A stretch of 64,000 bases of DNA from Theobroma cacao (Eukaryota; Streptophyta; Magnoliopsida; Malvales; Malvaceae): NCBI RefSeq assembly GCF_000208745.1, contig NC_030858.1:5648026-5712025 (forward strand), read 5' to 3'. Below the pieces are notes generated by a model. It was given only the letters and a program-made list of their open reading frames with translations, did no database searches and was not told the DNA's origin. Below, piece by piece: positions 1 to 20,460 of this stretch; positions within the stretch are counted from its first letter, which is position 1, and every line of letters starts with the position of its first letter. The position numbers and the translations under genes are program-made.

Positions 1-178
1 TCCACCACCTCCACAGCTCCCTCCCCGAGGAAGATGGCCACGTGATGTGAGAGAGAGGAGCAGATCACCAGTCAGGGGTGCTCCTCCACCAAAAGAATAT
101 CGTCGCGATATGTACTTGGAACGAGGACGAGAGGATCGACGTGGTGTGGGACGAGACCGAATGGGAGATGCATATTAG
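1..178 (+). CDS. C-terminal end of an arginine-rich RNA-binding-type protein (partial)
   Basis: The frame is open from base 2 to a TAG at 176-178, so this is the last ~58 codons of a gene whose 5' part lies outside the window. The peptide opens with prolines, then is rich in Arg, Asp and Glu (RSRSPVRG, KEYRRDMYLERGRED, GVGRDRMGDAY at the very end). Such R/D/E tails with RS dipeptides occur on plant RNA-binding and splicing-related proteins. In Arabidopsis the gene beside TCX5 (At4g29000) is, as I recall, At4g28990, an RNA-binding-family protein, and the neighbour here is a TCX5-type gene, so an orthologue is plausible. No RRM or zinc finger is visible in this fragment, so the family call is inference. 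The frame is well supported; the product is not. Confidence 0.5.
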   Translation, partial: PPPPQLPPRGRWPRDVRERSRSPVRGAPPPKEYRRDMYLERGREDRRGVGRDRMGDAY

Positions 179-1698
179 CAAGGGTAGAATTTTTAGTATT
201 GGTTTACATGGAGCTTGTGTTTTCTGTAAATTGAGGGAAGTGTTAAGGGGACTGCTAGGACTTAAATAGTCAGTGCTTTGTTTATTATTTCCATTTCCCC
301 CAAGACATTTGGTAAATTTGTGAGACTTGAGGATTGATGCATTCTCTTGTGGGTCTCGTTATTCAGTATTGTTTTTGTTGACTTAAAAGAAGAAACTACT
401 GTTAGCAGTGTAGTCTATTTAAAATGCAGGAGGTAGGAGGCTGCGCTTTCTTTCTTGCCCAGACCCTACGTTGCAACTTGACTTGGTTGACGCAAAATCA
501 TTGGAACAAATGCTATCATCTATGTCTTTCACTCTCACCGTCTGACGATTCTTTACGATCTTTGTAAGGCGTAGACTTTGACCACAGTACAACATGAATT
601 AATGGAGCTTTGACTAGTGTTCCTACCCCTTTTTGTTCTGAATTTCACTCTGCTGAATCCGTCTTGAGGTTTCTATATTAACTGCTTTTTATATCTTAGT
701 AGTATAAGATAAGATAAAGATCTGCGTTCATGTATATTCTAGTGTATCTCGGACTCGATCAAGGGCCTTTTGTGCAGTTGCAGTTATATTTTTTCCTGTA
801 TTATCAAAAAATTTCAAATTATTTCCATAATCAAATTCTATAATTCATTTTATTTAATTATTGTTAGTCAGCAAAAATAAAACAGAAGAAAAGCATTTAA
901 TGCTACCACTGGTTATTAGTGCACACATTTACTAAATCAAACAAGCAATACCTTTTGTGAAACCAGAAAAATGATTGCAATACTACATAATTCAAGCATT
1001 TGTTCCACGTTCACACTTCACTCTCGTAAAATCCCTCATTGTTTTATTTTTGGCCAGACGTAACTCAAGCATTTGCCTGGTTCTTGAATCTTGGTTTTCA
1101 CTGGGACTAGTACTTTTAACCGTCCGAGTCAGCAAACGTCTAAGCCCTTTTAGCGCCAATTTTATTTTTATTTTTATTTTCACCTTTTAACGGAGCCGAA
1201 TCTTGGAAATGTTCCCTCGGTTTTTTTTACATATCTTCCTCCAATCCTATCACCCAATCCCATCACGCCAAACGTCAAAAGATAATCTCCCCAAACGTAT
1301 CCTCCACGTGTCACAACCACAATGGTGAACAACTCCCACTCCATAGTCGCAATCTCACTTTACAATCTCCCCTCACTCACACCCTTTTAAGTTTTAACCC
1401 GCACAGCTTTTGTGGAAAGGTTGCGATTAATCAGATCCAACGATTACCAACTCACCACACTCACTCCTATGAATTTCACCCGTCAGATCAATTCTTTCGA
1501 TATGAACCGTCGGATCTAAAACCCACGCGAATCTCACCCTTCAATAAACACAAAAAAATTGAAATTTCAAAACTTAGCAAGAGAGAGGGAGGAGGAACGA
1601 AGCAGAAGAAGAAGAAGAAGAGAAGGACACCAACAAGAAATAAAAAAGGCCCCCTCTTTGCCTCTCTCCCTTCGTTTTTTTTTTTACCAAATCATTGC
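179..1698. other. 3' region of the first gene and upstream region of the TCX gene
   Basis: No convincing coding frame. The left part (to about 900) is AT-rich and probably the 3' UTR and terminator region of the gene ending at 178. From about 1140 the sequence becomes C-rich on this strand and holds promoter-like elements of the downstream TCX gene: a GCGCCAA core near 1153 and an ACGTG core in CCACGTGTC near 1305. Short frames on both strands at 975-1190 look accidental. Confidence 0.5.
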
Positions 1699-1711
1699 TA
1701 TAAAAACCCTA
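1699..1711 (+). promoter_or_regulatory. TATA-like box overlapping a telo-box upstream of the TCX gene
   Basis: TATAAAAA at 1699-1706 runs directly into AAACCCTA at 1704-1711, the plant telo-box, which is common near the start site of growth and cell-cycle genes. The start codon of the TCX gene is at 2018. Transcription from about 1730 would give a leader of about 290 nt containing a 30-codon upstream ORF (1754-1846). Confidence 0.45.
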
Positions 1712-2017
1712 GTCCTTTCTTTCTCTCTAAAGTTCTTTAGTTTTTACCACTCTATGCATCGATCGGAATCAAAATCTTCTCGATATTTTGGCACTTTTTG
1801 GTGGAAATCTCGAGCTTGGAGAAATCGCGGATATTTTGTAATTTGAGGTTTTTGAGATTGTAGATTGAGATTGGGATCTAAAAGTGGGTGAATTTGAGTT
1901 GATTCAAGGCAATTTGTGAGATTATTTGGTCGATTTTCAGCTGTGGCTCTGTGGGGGAATTGGAAAAATATTGGAATTTGATTAAACTTTTTTGAAATTT
2001 AAGGGAGTTGGAATTGG

Positions 2018-5000
2018 ATGGGGGAAGGAGAAGGAGAAGGAGGTGACTTCCCGCCAAAAAAGGTGCAATCGGATACGGCGGATTTTCCGGCGAAGAAACT
2101 AGCAAGGCAGCTTGATTTCACGGCCGGTTTTGGCGGGGTTTCTTCTGGAGGTGTAGTTTTGCCGGAACACCCGCAATCCACACAAGGGATAGCTACGGCT
2201 GCGGCGGCTGCTGTTACTCAGCAACATCAACAGCAACAGATAAAGCCGCCGGTGGTAGCGACCACCCCTGTGGCCGCCACGCAACCTCCTCCTCTTACTA
2301 CGGCATCATCGAGGGTTGTGTGAGTTTTTGCAATCTCAATTTGTGATTTTTTTTCTTTTAGTTTGTTATCTTTTTGGTGTTTGCTCTGTGCATTAATTTT
2401 TTATTTTAGAAAAATTAATTTTTTTCCCCTTTTTGGGAGTGTATATAGTTAGGAAGTCTGGGGTTACGGTCTTCCCTGTCCTGATTAACATTTTACTTTC
2501 ACACGCTTCAAAATTAATTCTTTAGTTTCAATGATTTTGAATCAAACTCTGATTATTTTTTTTAATAACTATGTTTTATAAAGGTTGAGTGATTCTTGCT
2601 TCTGATAAGAAGAATTTGGGTTTTTTTTTTTTTTTTCTGGGAATTGATCTCTTGGAGGTTAATTGGTACTTTTGCATCCTTTTTCTCTTCTAAATTAATT
2701 GTTTTGCTTTAATTTCTTCTGTAAACATTGTTTTGGAATGAAGGCATGAATCAGTTGCTTTGTAGGGACTTTGGTTTTGTTTGAGCTTTATCAGTCACCA
2801 TATATAGCTTCTTGCATCTCTACTGAGGATGTGTTTGGCATTGCTTTTCCCTTTCTATCTCTGATGATTATTAATCTTAAAAAATGCAGATGGAATTCTT
2901 GTTGTAATTATTAATGCTGATCTTCTCAGATATGTGTTGCATTTATTGAAGATATTCACTCAAAACTTGAAGTTAATTGTTTAAACACTGCAGGAGTCAA
3001 TGCTTCAAACTTCAAGAACTGCTGGATTACTTTACAATCTGTCATTGTTTGAAAATTTTTATATGGAATTTAGTTACCTTTACTCTAACTCTATTCTTTT
3101 TCTTTCTTTCTTTCTTGCTCTCTTCAGAAAACCAGAATCTCCAAAAGCAAAACCAAGACCAAATGAACTAAAAGATGGTACTCCAAAGAAGCAGAAGCAG
3201 TGTAACTGTAAACATTCTCGGTGTCTGAAACTGTAAGTGCATTATATATCCTTTTTTGAGATTAATGAGTTCTTCTTCCGTGATTCAATGCTGCTTTGCT
3301 CTTGATATCTTCTTGAACAGCTGTTGTAACTATTCTACCTGTTGGCTCTAGTGGTATATTTCTTACAAACTGTTCTACATTGGGTTCCTTGTGCCATGTG
3401 ATCATAGATTTTGTATTCACAAAGACATGCAATCTCTTTTTTGTGCAAGATAAGAAATCAGCTTTGTTCCTTATGTGCAACTTTAGGGTTCATGAAATGG
3501 GCAGGGCAAATAAACTATTTAGGTTGTAGCTAGTATCTTTTAGTGTATCATTTTGCAGAAATCAGATATTTCTTTTTGGAAAGATGATAGATCACACTCA
3601 TCTGCAGCTTCTGTCCACCACCTCTCCTCTCTGTGCATGGTGAGGTGACCATCTGTATGTATTGATCCATTTAATCATTACTTGCATAATGATTATGGAG
3701 AAACAGCAGATTTGGTTAGCTAGAAAGATTAAGGTTTTGTCTTGTGACCATAATCATTTAGGATTTTTTGGGCCTAACTTATCGTGGTACTTTAACAATG
3801 TCCCTGATCTGATTACCTTAAATTTTGTTATTTGATTTGTCTTCTTCTTTCAAATTTTTTAGGGAAAGAAATGTCAAATGACTTTGGAGACTATTAAGAG
3901 AAAAAACCTGAAAAGTTGAGTTGGATAATAGAAGGAAATATTATGCCATAAATAGGGAAGTTTATTATTTCCTATTTGGTGTAGTGTTTATATCTATCTA
4001 TGTTTTAATGGAAAGAAGACTAGAACTAATCAGCAACAATCAAGTAAATATTCTTTTCTATATTTTGCACTGATATAGTTAATGCATAGTTCTTAGAAAT
4101 ATGTCTCGCAAACATTAATTTTTTTATCATTAGCCCCTAGCTGAATTCAATCTTGCCTTTTTTTTTCAGGCTGATAAGTGGTAATTCCTAGCTTATAAGT
4201 TTGTTCTGCATCACCTTTCCAAACCTTTTCCAAATTTAGATTGGTTTGGCCCAAGCAGCCTTGAAATGTAATTAGTGCAAGGTGTAGGAATATTTCCTTC
4301 TGTACTAATTGCAGAAATAAGAGGAACTGTACTAATTGCAGAAATAGGAGGACTATGCCTTCAGTTTTCAAAAATGCACTTCATTCTCCATCCAATTGTG
4401 CCAAAACCCTAGGCATGCTTCAATAACAGATGCTTCTGTTAAAAAATTTCCTTAAGCTAACCTTTCAGTCTACTTAATCTCTACCCTCTTCGCTATATGT
4501 TATCTAAAATGGTTTTCTAGCTTAGGATCTTGATTATAGATGTATAGATGTGCTCCAGCACACTGATAAGATTCACAGTTCTTGTATGTTTCATCTGTTG
4601 AGAAGTGTGCATGAGAGGAAATAGATGAAGATAGATTTATGACTTTTATAGGTAGCATTAGGCAGCATGCCTTGGCATTTTAGATACTATTTTTTTACCT
4701 TGATTTTTCCATTCATATAATGTGATTAAGCCATTTTTGTATGTGAGCTATAATCAACTTGTTCGATGTTATAAAATAAAGTTACTAATGCAATGCCTTG
4801 ATCAGGTACTGTGAGTGCTTTGCATCTGGAATATATTGTGATGGGTGCAACTGTGTTAATTGTTATAACAATGTTGAGAATGAAGCTGCAAGGCGAGATG
4901 CTGTTGAAGCAACTTTGGAGCGTAATCCAAACGCATTCAGGCCAAAAATTGCTAGCAGCCCTCATGGTGCTCGGGATTGCAGAGTATGTGGGTCAAACCT

Positions 5001-8000
5001 GATTTTTTTTGTTTTAGTTTTTCTTTCACATGTATAAAATACAAATTTACCTTACAGATTTGCACAATATAGATTCAACAACAGCCAAAAAATTTACTAG
5101 TTAATTTTTATCTGTGGAGATACTAATATTCATGGGTCTCATAAAATGTCTAGCTGGGGTCACAGGTTTTGTTGCCTTTACTCATCGATGGGACTGTTGA
5201 AATATTCAGAATCTTTTAAAATGATATTCTTCTGTTGAAATGTATAACCATTTGATTTTAGCACATAGTTAATATCCTCTTCTCTGAATTCTATCTGGTT
5301 GGGCTATTGGAAATTGATCTTTTGAAAAAAGAGCCTGGGTATTGATTGCAAAATGTAAAATTCAAAGTATAGCGCAGATGCCTTTGTGATTTGGTTTTGC
5401 TTACTACAATTAGTGTTCTCTTATGGTCTAGTTTTGAATTATTTTTAGGAAGAGGCTGGGGAAGGTTTAATGTTGGGAAAGCACAACAAAGGATGCCACT
5501 GCAAGAAATCCGGGTGCCTTAAAAAGTACTGTGAGTGTTTCCAAGCCAACATTCTTTGCTCTGAAAACTGCAAATGTATGGACTGCAAGAATTTTGAGGG
5601 AAGTGAAGAGAGACAGGCTCTATTTCATGGAGACCATGCCAACAACATGGCATATATTCAGCAGGCAGCAAATGCTGCCATAACTGGAGCTATTGGATCC
5701 TCTGGTTATGCATCCCTTCCAGTATCTAAAAAGAGAAAAGGTCAAGAACTGTTCTTTGGCTCAACTGCCAAGGATCCATCTGTTCACAGGCTTGGACAGT
5801 TTCCTCAGGTAAACAGGTCTTTGCATATGTATTAACATTTGTATTTTGAGAAACATTGTGAATCTTATTTCAATTATACTTTACTTTGTCTTAAGGTAAT
5901 ACTCGTTTTGCTTAAAAAAGAAAAGAATGTTTACTCAGCTAGTGAATTAAACTTTTACATTCTCTTTCTTTTGCTGTTGCTTAACATTTGATTTGTTCTT
6001 CATTTGTCACCATAAAACTTTCTCATCATTACTAGTTTATGCTTGTAGAACTTATATTTGCTACTAATTTTATATGTTAATCAGGCAAATCATATCAGAG
6101 CTTCTGCACCGTCCTCTTCCTTGTCTTCCATGCCAGTTTCTCGTGCTGGTGCAACTGCTGCAGTAGGCCCATCAAAATTCACATATAGGTAAATGGAGTG
6201 TCTTGATGGAAAGATATTTGTAGTCTGCATGTTCATGAACTAACTTGTGCATTTTGGTGGAAGGTCTCTGTTAGCAGACATCATTCAAAAGCAGGACCTG
6301 AGGGAGCTTTGCTCTGTTTTGGTAGTTTTATCTGGAGAAGCTGCAAAGACACTTGCAGGTAAATGGGAATGCATGTAAAACAATTTAAACCGCTGGACTA
6401 CAGGCTACCTTTGCAATGGCTAATGTCTGACATACTTCTCTGCTTTATTCATGCGTTTGCATGAGTAAGCATGGATATGGTTACTTGTGCTTGTTCTTTG
6501 GAAAACAGTGTGAATGTTATCATGTATGATGTTCAGCTTATACTTGCTTTGCAGTTTTATTCATCTCTAGCTGTTTTTGTCTACTGATATGTCATTATCT
6601 AATAGAAAAAAATTTGTATGATGCTGGTTTATTTGATTATTCTGCTAGTACATGTATGTAAAAACATTAATGGTACGTTGTCTTTCATGTGATGAGTAAT
6701 TAATGTTACAACTTTTGTTTCAAATAAAAACATACTATCCGGATTTAAAGTTGGAGACTTCCTTTGTGAACACATGCTGTGTTAAAACTGTTTTAATAAC
6801 AATATTGATGTTGGTTCCATAAATATTTTCTTTTGACTTCTTTGCATGCTGGCCTTAGTGAGTACTTGTAAGAACTAATAGTAGGACATTCCCCGTGTAT
6901 GTCAGCTGTAAATTTGTTTTGCAATTAACTTTTGAGTCAGTTAGAAGAAGGTGATTATTGTGCCACTTTTTCATCTAATGGATCTTCCTTCAATTTCTAT
7001 ATGCATTCAGATCAGAGAAGTTTAACCGAAAAACGGGCAGAAGATCAGACAGAAACTTCCCTTGCATCATCCACTCAAGACAGGCTGCAAAGCCAGAAGG
7101 ATTCTGATGCTGAGAAAACCACGGCTGACGATTGCTCAAGTGCAAACCAGGCTGATAAAGCTGGCCCTGAGGATTCCAGCTCAGATGGTGCTGATATGCC
7201 AAAGGGAAGACCTATGTCACCAGGAACTTTGGCATTGATGTGTGATGAACAAGATACAATGTTCATGGCAGCTGCTTCTCCTAATGGGATCATGGGCCAT
7301 GGCTGCAGCACATCTTCTCAATTGCCTTATGGACAGGGCATGACAGAGATTTATGCAGAGCAGGAAAGAATTGTTCTGACAAAGTTCCGAGATTGTCTCA
7401 ATAGGCTTATCACTTTTGGAGACATAAAGGGCAAGTTTCCCTCTTCCTTTTCTGAAAATTTCATTCACAACTAATTATATTGTGCTCATGAAAATGAAGA
7501 TTGTTTCAAATGATGAAACCATCTTTGCAGAGCACAGTCAATGAAAAACTTCCTCAATAACTAGGAAAGAACCAGTTTATCAACCCAATATTCAGTTTAT
7601 GGATGTGTAAAGTAAGGGGATATGAAAAAAAAAATAAAATAAAGGGGATATGTTGGACTTTAGAAAGTTAAGATAATATTGTTTCACTGATATTTGAATT
7701 AACTTTACGTAATTTTATTTTTTTGGCATAGTAGTTTTATGATGGTATATGTAAAACATGGTTCATGGTTGATGGGTTGTCTATCATGGAAGAAGTTTGC
7801 ATCAGCACAATCAGCCCGCTGAGATTTACATATCCTATGTTGTGATTGCTATATTTTTTAGGCTAGGTGCAAATTTCTGATCGTGGAGTGCTGAAGTAAA
7901 TTGCTTTCTGTAAATTGGCAGAGTGCACTTGTTCAATTTATATACTTCTATCTTATGGTGTATTATCTTTTCCATGCATAAAACTATTGGGAATTGACAA

Positions 8001-8285
8001 TGCTGCTCTGTTTCAATCACAGAAACGCAGTGTTCATCATTAGCTAGAACAGAGATAGGTAGTCAAAGAGGCCCACTCAGCAATGGAACTGAAATTGTCA
8101 GAACTGAGGCTGGGAATCGACAGGGATCCATTACCAATGGAGTTGCGAAAACTGTCAGTCCACTTACAGTCAAGACATCTCAGATGGCTGCTGCGGTGGT
8201 CACCACTGCTAATAATGATCTCCCTAGAGTTCCATCCCTTCCTGAAAATGGGGATGCTAAAACAAAAGCTGAAAAGCAGATGTAA
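2018..8285 (+). CDS. TCX5: Tesmin/TSO1-like CXC (CPP) DNA-binding protein, TCX5/TCX6 type
   Basis: Exons: 2018-2319, 3128-3232, 4806-4983, 5449-5808, 6085-6188, 6264-6358, 7011-7430, 8023-8285, giving 608 aa. Two CXC domains are complete. The first starts at Cys126 ([16 protein letters not shown], split over exons 2 and 3), the second at Cys211 ([16 protein letters not shown]), joined by the conserved linker RNPNAFRPK. The N-terminus [15 protein letters not shown] followed by KKLARQLDF is typical of the TCX5/TCX6 branch and fixes the start codon. Family members bind CHR-type DNA (TTYGAA) as part of plant DREAM complexes; TCX5 and TCX6 repress cell-cycle and DNA-methylation genes in Arabidopsis. 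All borders are GT-AG except the last intron, which starts GC (AAGG|GCAAGT at 7431). Using it restores the family-like [11 protein letters not shown]. Without splicing the frame stops at 7474. The protein ends KAEKQM. Nuclear localisation is inferred from the family. Confidence 0.93.
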
Positions 8286-9756
8286 AGATCCCAAATGCTG
8301 ACAATTGTCCCAAGGTATGATACTGCAGTTCTCTGCACTATACCACTGATCACTCCACATTCAGTTCTGATGCAATATCGAGGTGATTGTGGGCATCATT
8401 CTTGGAATTGACCAGAGCTCTGATTAATTTCTCCCATTATTGATAATATTGATCAGTTTTCTGTCTCAACAATAGCTTGAGCTCATACCAGTGTAAATTG
8501 CACGGTACCATATAGGCTACATGCTAATGACCACCATAGCTTCTGTTGTTAGATGCTAGGAATTTCATTAATCTACTCCTATTTTTAGCAAAAACAAAGA
8601 GCAATTTTATAATTTTTCATGGAGTATGTAGCTTAGAGTTTCCGACCAAGGGAAAGCCGATTAGGTGCTTAATTGGTGAGTGATGGTCAAAGAACACGTG
8701 GAAATTAGTTGTCTTGTATCGGGTGCTACTTGCCCATCCATATTTTTTGAGGGATTTTTTTTATAGCATGGAGTTGCCTCAACAATTAATGCCCTCATTG
8801 TTTATATGTATATTATTCTTCTTGAAATGAAAAATTTTCGCTCTCTTTGCTATATCATGGCTGCATGGTCCTCAAGTCGGTTCGGTATTTGCTCTTTCCT
8901 CTTCAAACAGACAATTGGATTATGCCTCTTCTTTCATAGATGGTTCAGAACAAGAAAGGGAAAGGGAAGAAGATGAACAAAATTGAAACGCTCTTTTTAT
9001 TTTACAAACTGAGAAAAAAAAATTCAAAAAAGGTCCAAACTGTTTGACTGGTCTTTCACCCCTGTTTTTTGTCTGGATGCTAAGTTAATAGTTCTGGATC
9101 GCATTTGTCGATAGGAATGTATGTGTAGAAAATTAAAATATATATATATATATAAGTATGTTGCAGCCCTGTTTTGTGAAAGAGAGTTCAAAATTTAAAA
9201 ATTCGTAAAAGTGATTGTTCTTGTATTTATTTTTTATCTAGCCTCTAAAAGGCACACGATATCCGCTACACCTGGTATGTTAGATGCTGGGAAAATTGTT
9301 TTCTACGTGAAGGAAAGATTAATGGTGAAAGTGAAAGACGGAGAGAGGAGGGAGGGGAAGGGAGCAGGTGAAGCGGCCACTAACATATTTGGTCTTTGGC
9401 TGCCAGATCGGCGATGGAACGGGTTGACGGCGGATCAAGCCGGAGAAGAATATGGAAAATCTCAGTTCCTCTGAACAAACTACTCCGTTCTTTCATCTGT
9501 TCATAGCACATAATAATTCATCCCATTGACTGCTCCTCCTAATTTGACCTTCAATGATTTCGATGAGGAAAAGCAAATCATAGCCAATTCGCTCACTTAC
9601 TATAAATTTTATTGCTTTCAGAGTTTCTGAGAATAACAGAAGGAAATAGGAAGGCAGGCATATTTCTATGAAAACAAATTGTTATTGCTTTTGTATAACA
9701 ATCCTCATCCACCACGCACGCGTAATGACTGAGGATGGGTTTGAACTTCATTTGCC
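8286..9756. other. Convergent intergenic region between TCX and AIM1 copy A
   Basis: This holds the 3' UTR of the TCX gene (from 8286) and, on the other strand, that of AIM1-A (below 9757). A (TA)n microsatellite lies at about 9138-9154. A frame at 9211-9474 (+, 87 codons) resembles nothing I know and is probably accidental. I see no mobile element. Confidence 0.5.
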
Positions 9757-16828
<7,072 letters not shown>

Positions 16829-16900
16829 CGCTCTTTTAGCTCTTTTTTCTGCGTTTTCTCCAAAGAAGATATAAAGGAGCTTTAATCCCTGTGCTTCGCA

Positions 16901-16909
16901 TTTTATATA
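16901..16909 (-). promoter_or_regulatory. TATA box of AIM1-A
   Basis: Read on the minus strand this is TATATAAAA, 73 bp upstream of the AIM1-A start codon (16828). A perfect G-box CCACGTGG lies further upstream at 17050-17057. No clear TATA box is seen at the same place in AIM1-B. Confidence 0.6.
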
Positions 16910-19900
16910 GTCTTTGAGTGGCGATGTTCAAAGTGTGGAAAATGAAATTCGACTTAAAAATATATATATATATATATATTTCCATTTTCTTTTTTTATTT
17001 TTTTTTTCCGAGAAGTAAAGTGTAACAAATATTCCTAATACCTCGTGTGCCACGTGGATTTTGGCGTGGCGGTCTAATCTTGATCCCATGAAAATCGCGG
17101 CAATACGATGTAGGAACTACGTCGTTTTACATCTCTAACAACCGCGGTCAACGTTTGGGTGGTTGTTCTTTTGTCTCCTTTATGAAAGAAGATGTTTCGA
17201 CGAACGAAATTTATGGCTTTTCGTGAATGATTTTCCAAGTTCACACCACAGCTTCATTTTATTGCGTTCACAACTCAAATGACTATGATGTCTTGTAAAT
17301 GAAAATTGACTATAACAATATTTGTCGGTAGTGATTCAATGATAAGTACCAGTGAAGTTAGTTTTAAATTGTTGAATTTAAATCAATTTTAAAATAATTT
17401 CATGACTTGACCGATGATTTATGATTTTTTTTTTAAATAGGTGCTTTTATGATGACATATGATCTAAACATTCATCCATCCACATTGAATCATCGAAACA
17501 AGTTTTCCCTAAACTAATTATCACCGTATAAAAAACTAAATTAAATAGTTGTAAAATGTGAGGTTTGAATTTTTATTTTAAAATCTTAATTTTTAAGTTA
17601 AAGATTCACTAACTTAGAACAATTGTATCTATTACTAATAATAAAAGAATGAAAAAATAACAACCAACATCACTAAACGAAGCATTGAAATTTTAAATGA
17701 ATAAAACCTAATAATAATTGAATAAATGAAATTATACCATAAATGTAAGAATTTTCCTGTAGTTGAATTCAATACACTATTTGAGCGTAATTTATATTTG
17801 TCATAATGAAATATTATTACTTTAATTATTATTTAAACAAATTATAAGATCTAAGATCGATCTTAGATTGCACTGGACTGTAAGGTTAGTCCTATGAAGG
17901 CATAAATCGGTTCATAATCCAAAAGTTTTAAAACCAAACCTATATAGGTGGTTCGAGATTTTGATTTAAAAAAGCTAGTTCACTAGGAGTCTAGATCATA
18001 TTTACACTTATTTGTTTGTTAAACAAGTTTTAATGCTCTTAAATTAATATTTCTCAATGCATTGTATTATCTATAAATTATAGAGATTATACAAAATAAA
18101 TAAACACAAATACTAGTACCTTTTATATTTATTCGGCCACCATATTGAATGAAAAAGTAATTTTACGAAACAGTAATTCTAAACATATATATATATTTTT
18201 TTTTCATTTTTTCTGTTCTAATACCTTGGATAAATACGTTGATAAAAAAGTTAACCATTAGTAAAAATAATCTACTACTCATTTTAGCATTACTCAATAC
18301 TGTTATTAATTTCAAAAGATACATTTAACTTCTTTAAGAACATATTTACATTTACGTGACATTATTTAAATGAAATTATATGACAATGTGAGGTAACTAT
18401 TTCATAAAATCCGTTTTTTTTTATTGATGAAAAATTAATAAAATACATATTATATGCCAAAGGTTGAATTAATAATAGGTAGAATTGAACTAGATCCTAT
18501 CTATTCATAGGCGAAGTGGTCCATCCAAGTATAGAATCCTAATTTCTACCCTGCTTCAAATAGGACTTAAACAAAGACTTTTTAGCTCAACCACGTTTAC
18601 ATTTTATTAAATATCTAATATATATTATATAACATTTAATTTATAAATAAAATTAAAAAACATGACGATGTTGATATGAAAATACTGTATAAATTTAATA
18701 CATAATTAAAATTTTTAAATGGTTTAAAATGTGATAGTGGAGTATTTATATTTAGGAGTGACTTGACCCATACAAAGCAAGATCGACTCTGTTTTGTTTT
18801 GGTTGAAGACTCCAAGTCTTCGTAACACTTTACAGAGGATCTCTTATTTATAAACTCTCATTATCATTGATTTGGACCTACTGTATAAATTATACTACTA
18901 GCAGTACTAGTGCTAGTATATATGAAAAGCTAACAATTTCCCGAGCTATCACTTTCAGTTAACTTAATCTTAAAATTTTTAGGTCAAAATTTTATATTTA
19001 AAGTTGTAACTTTATATATAAAACCATTACTCTATATATTATATCAAATGAATTTTTAAATTATACAAAGAAAATTAAAATGTTATTATATTAATGCATT
19101 GAATAATTTTTCTTTTATATACTGTTTTTTTCTTTCTAACATAACTTCATTAAAAGCGTTCATAGTGATTAAGATAATAATCTAAATTAACAAAATGATT
19201 TTTAAAGACACGTGGCAGAACACTAATGTTTCTTCTAGTATATATAGTTGAATGTGTGAAACTTGGTGGAATGACTTCGAAGCTTAGGTGCTGGCGTCAA
19301 ATTCAACAGATGACATGTAACATGCTTTAACGGACCTTTTTTATTGGTCTGGGCCTAGTCCAAAGTGAAACAGAGGAGTCAACAAGTCAACATAGCCCAT
19401 TGACTTAGGGATGATTCTGAATTTGACTATCAACAGCACTATATGAAAGTTGTCCCCGAATACAAAACTCATCGGCGTCGACGACGACGATCGTGGGCAA
19501 CAGAGGGGGTTTTTTGAATTTTAGCCCACTCTTGGATGGGACTTTGGTCATCCAAGATTAGCTGCAAAATAATTCTTTTTCCTTTGCATCAAATTACACA
19601 CAATCCTGCTTGTTCTTGTCCAGATTAATCAATCTTAGAAGAGCAGGCATGAACAGCTGGCCAATTCGGCGCCTAATTTGCGGTCCTACGAACGTTGTTC
19701 AAAGCAAGATTGCAAAACCCAGATTTCATCCTTTGGAATGTGCTTGACAATTGCAGCTATTTACCAAACCAAAATCAAGTGCAGAATTATGAATGTGGCA
19801 TGAATAACTTGCCATATTGGCATTAATTGCCATGTTGCCACCTAACGCAGAAGAGTAGGATAAGTTAAAGTCTAAGAAAAAGTCAACCGCATCCCCAACA

Positions 19901-20111
19901 ATCCTAGCTTTTTTATTTTTTATTTTTTCTCTTCGGGATTCAAGTGCAACATGAAATTTGAGTGTTAGCCAGGTCTGAATTTAATAAAGTTCCTTTTTCA
20001 TTAAAGAAAATATGAGGTTTGGCACTTGGCAAGTAGGCATATCTGAATACAGGTTTAAGGGACACGTGTCACTGTATCTGATTCTGACTCAGAAAGTTAT
20101 GCTGTACCCGG

Positions 20112-20142
<31 letters not shown>

Positions 20143-20144
20143 AA
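20112..20144 (+). repeat. (GAAA)n microsatellite
   Basis: About eight uninterrupted GAAA units. It lies outside any coding exon, 460 bp downstream of the AIM1-B stop codon. Confidence 0.9.
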
Positions 20145-20460
20145 TTGACATGCAATTTGCCCTCCATATGTACCCATATGTGCTGTCTGCTCATTACTTG
20201 TGTACTTAATTTCTGGAACCCTTCAGCCCAAATATTTACATGTTTATATAGTAATTTACCCTCAGTAACTTGTGAGCCAATCTAGCTACTAGACTTTAAT
20301 TTACTGAAATGGAAGTATGGAACTGGTTCGGGTTAATAATTAATACCACTTAAAGATATTTATGCATTTTCTACAGCACGGAGAAGTCCCAGATAAATGG
20401 ATCGTTTCAACAAATTTCTCATTCTAATTCAACCTTCCAATTTATGCAAAAGAAATATTT

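Noticed and set aside
9211..9474. 87-codon + strand frame downstream of the TCX gene
   Set aside because: No domain or recognised relative, and no start or splice context; it lies in a convergent 3' region and looks accidental.
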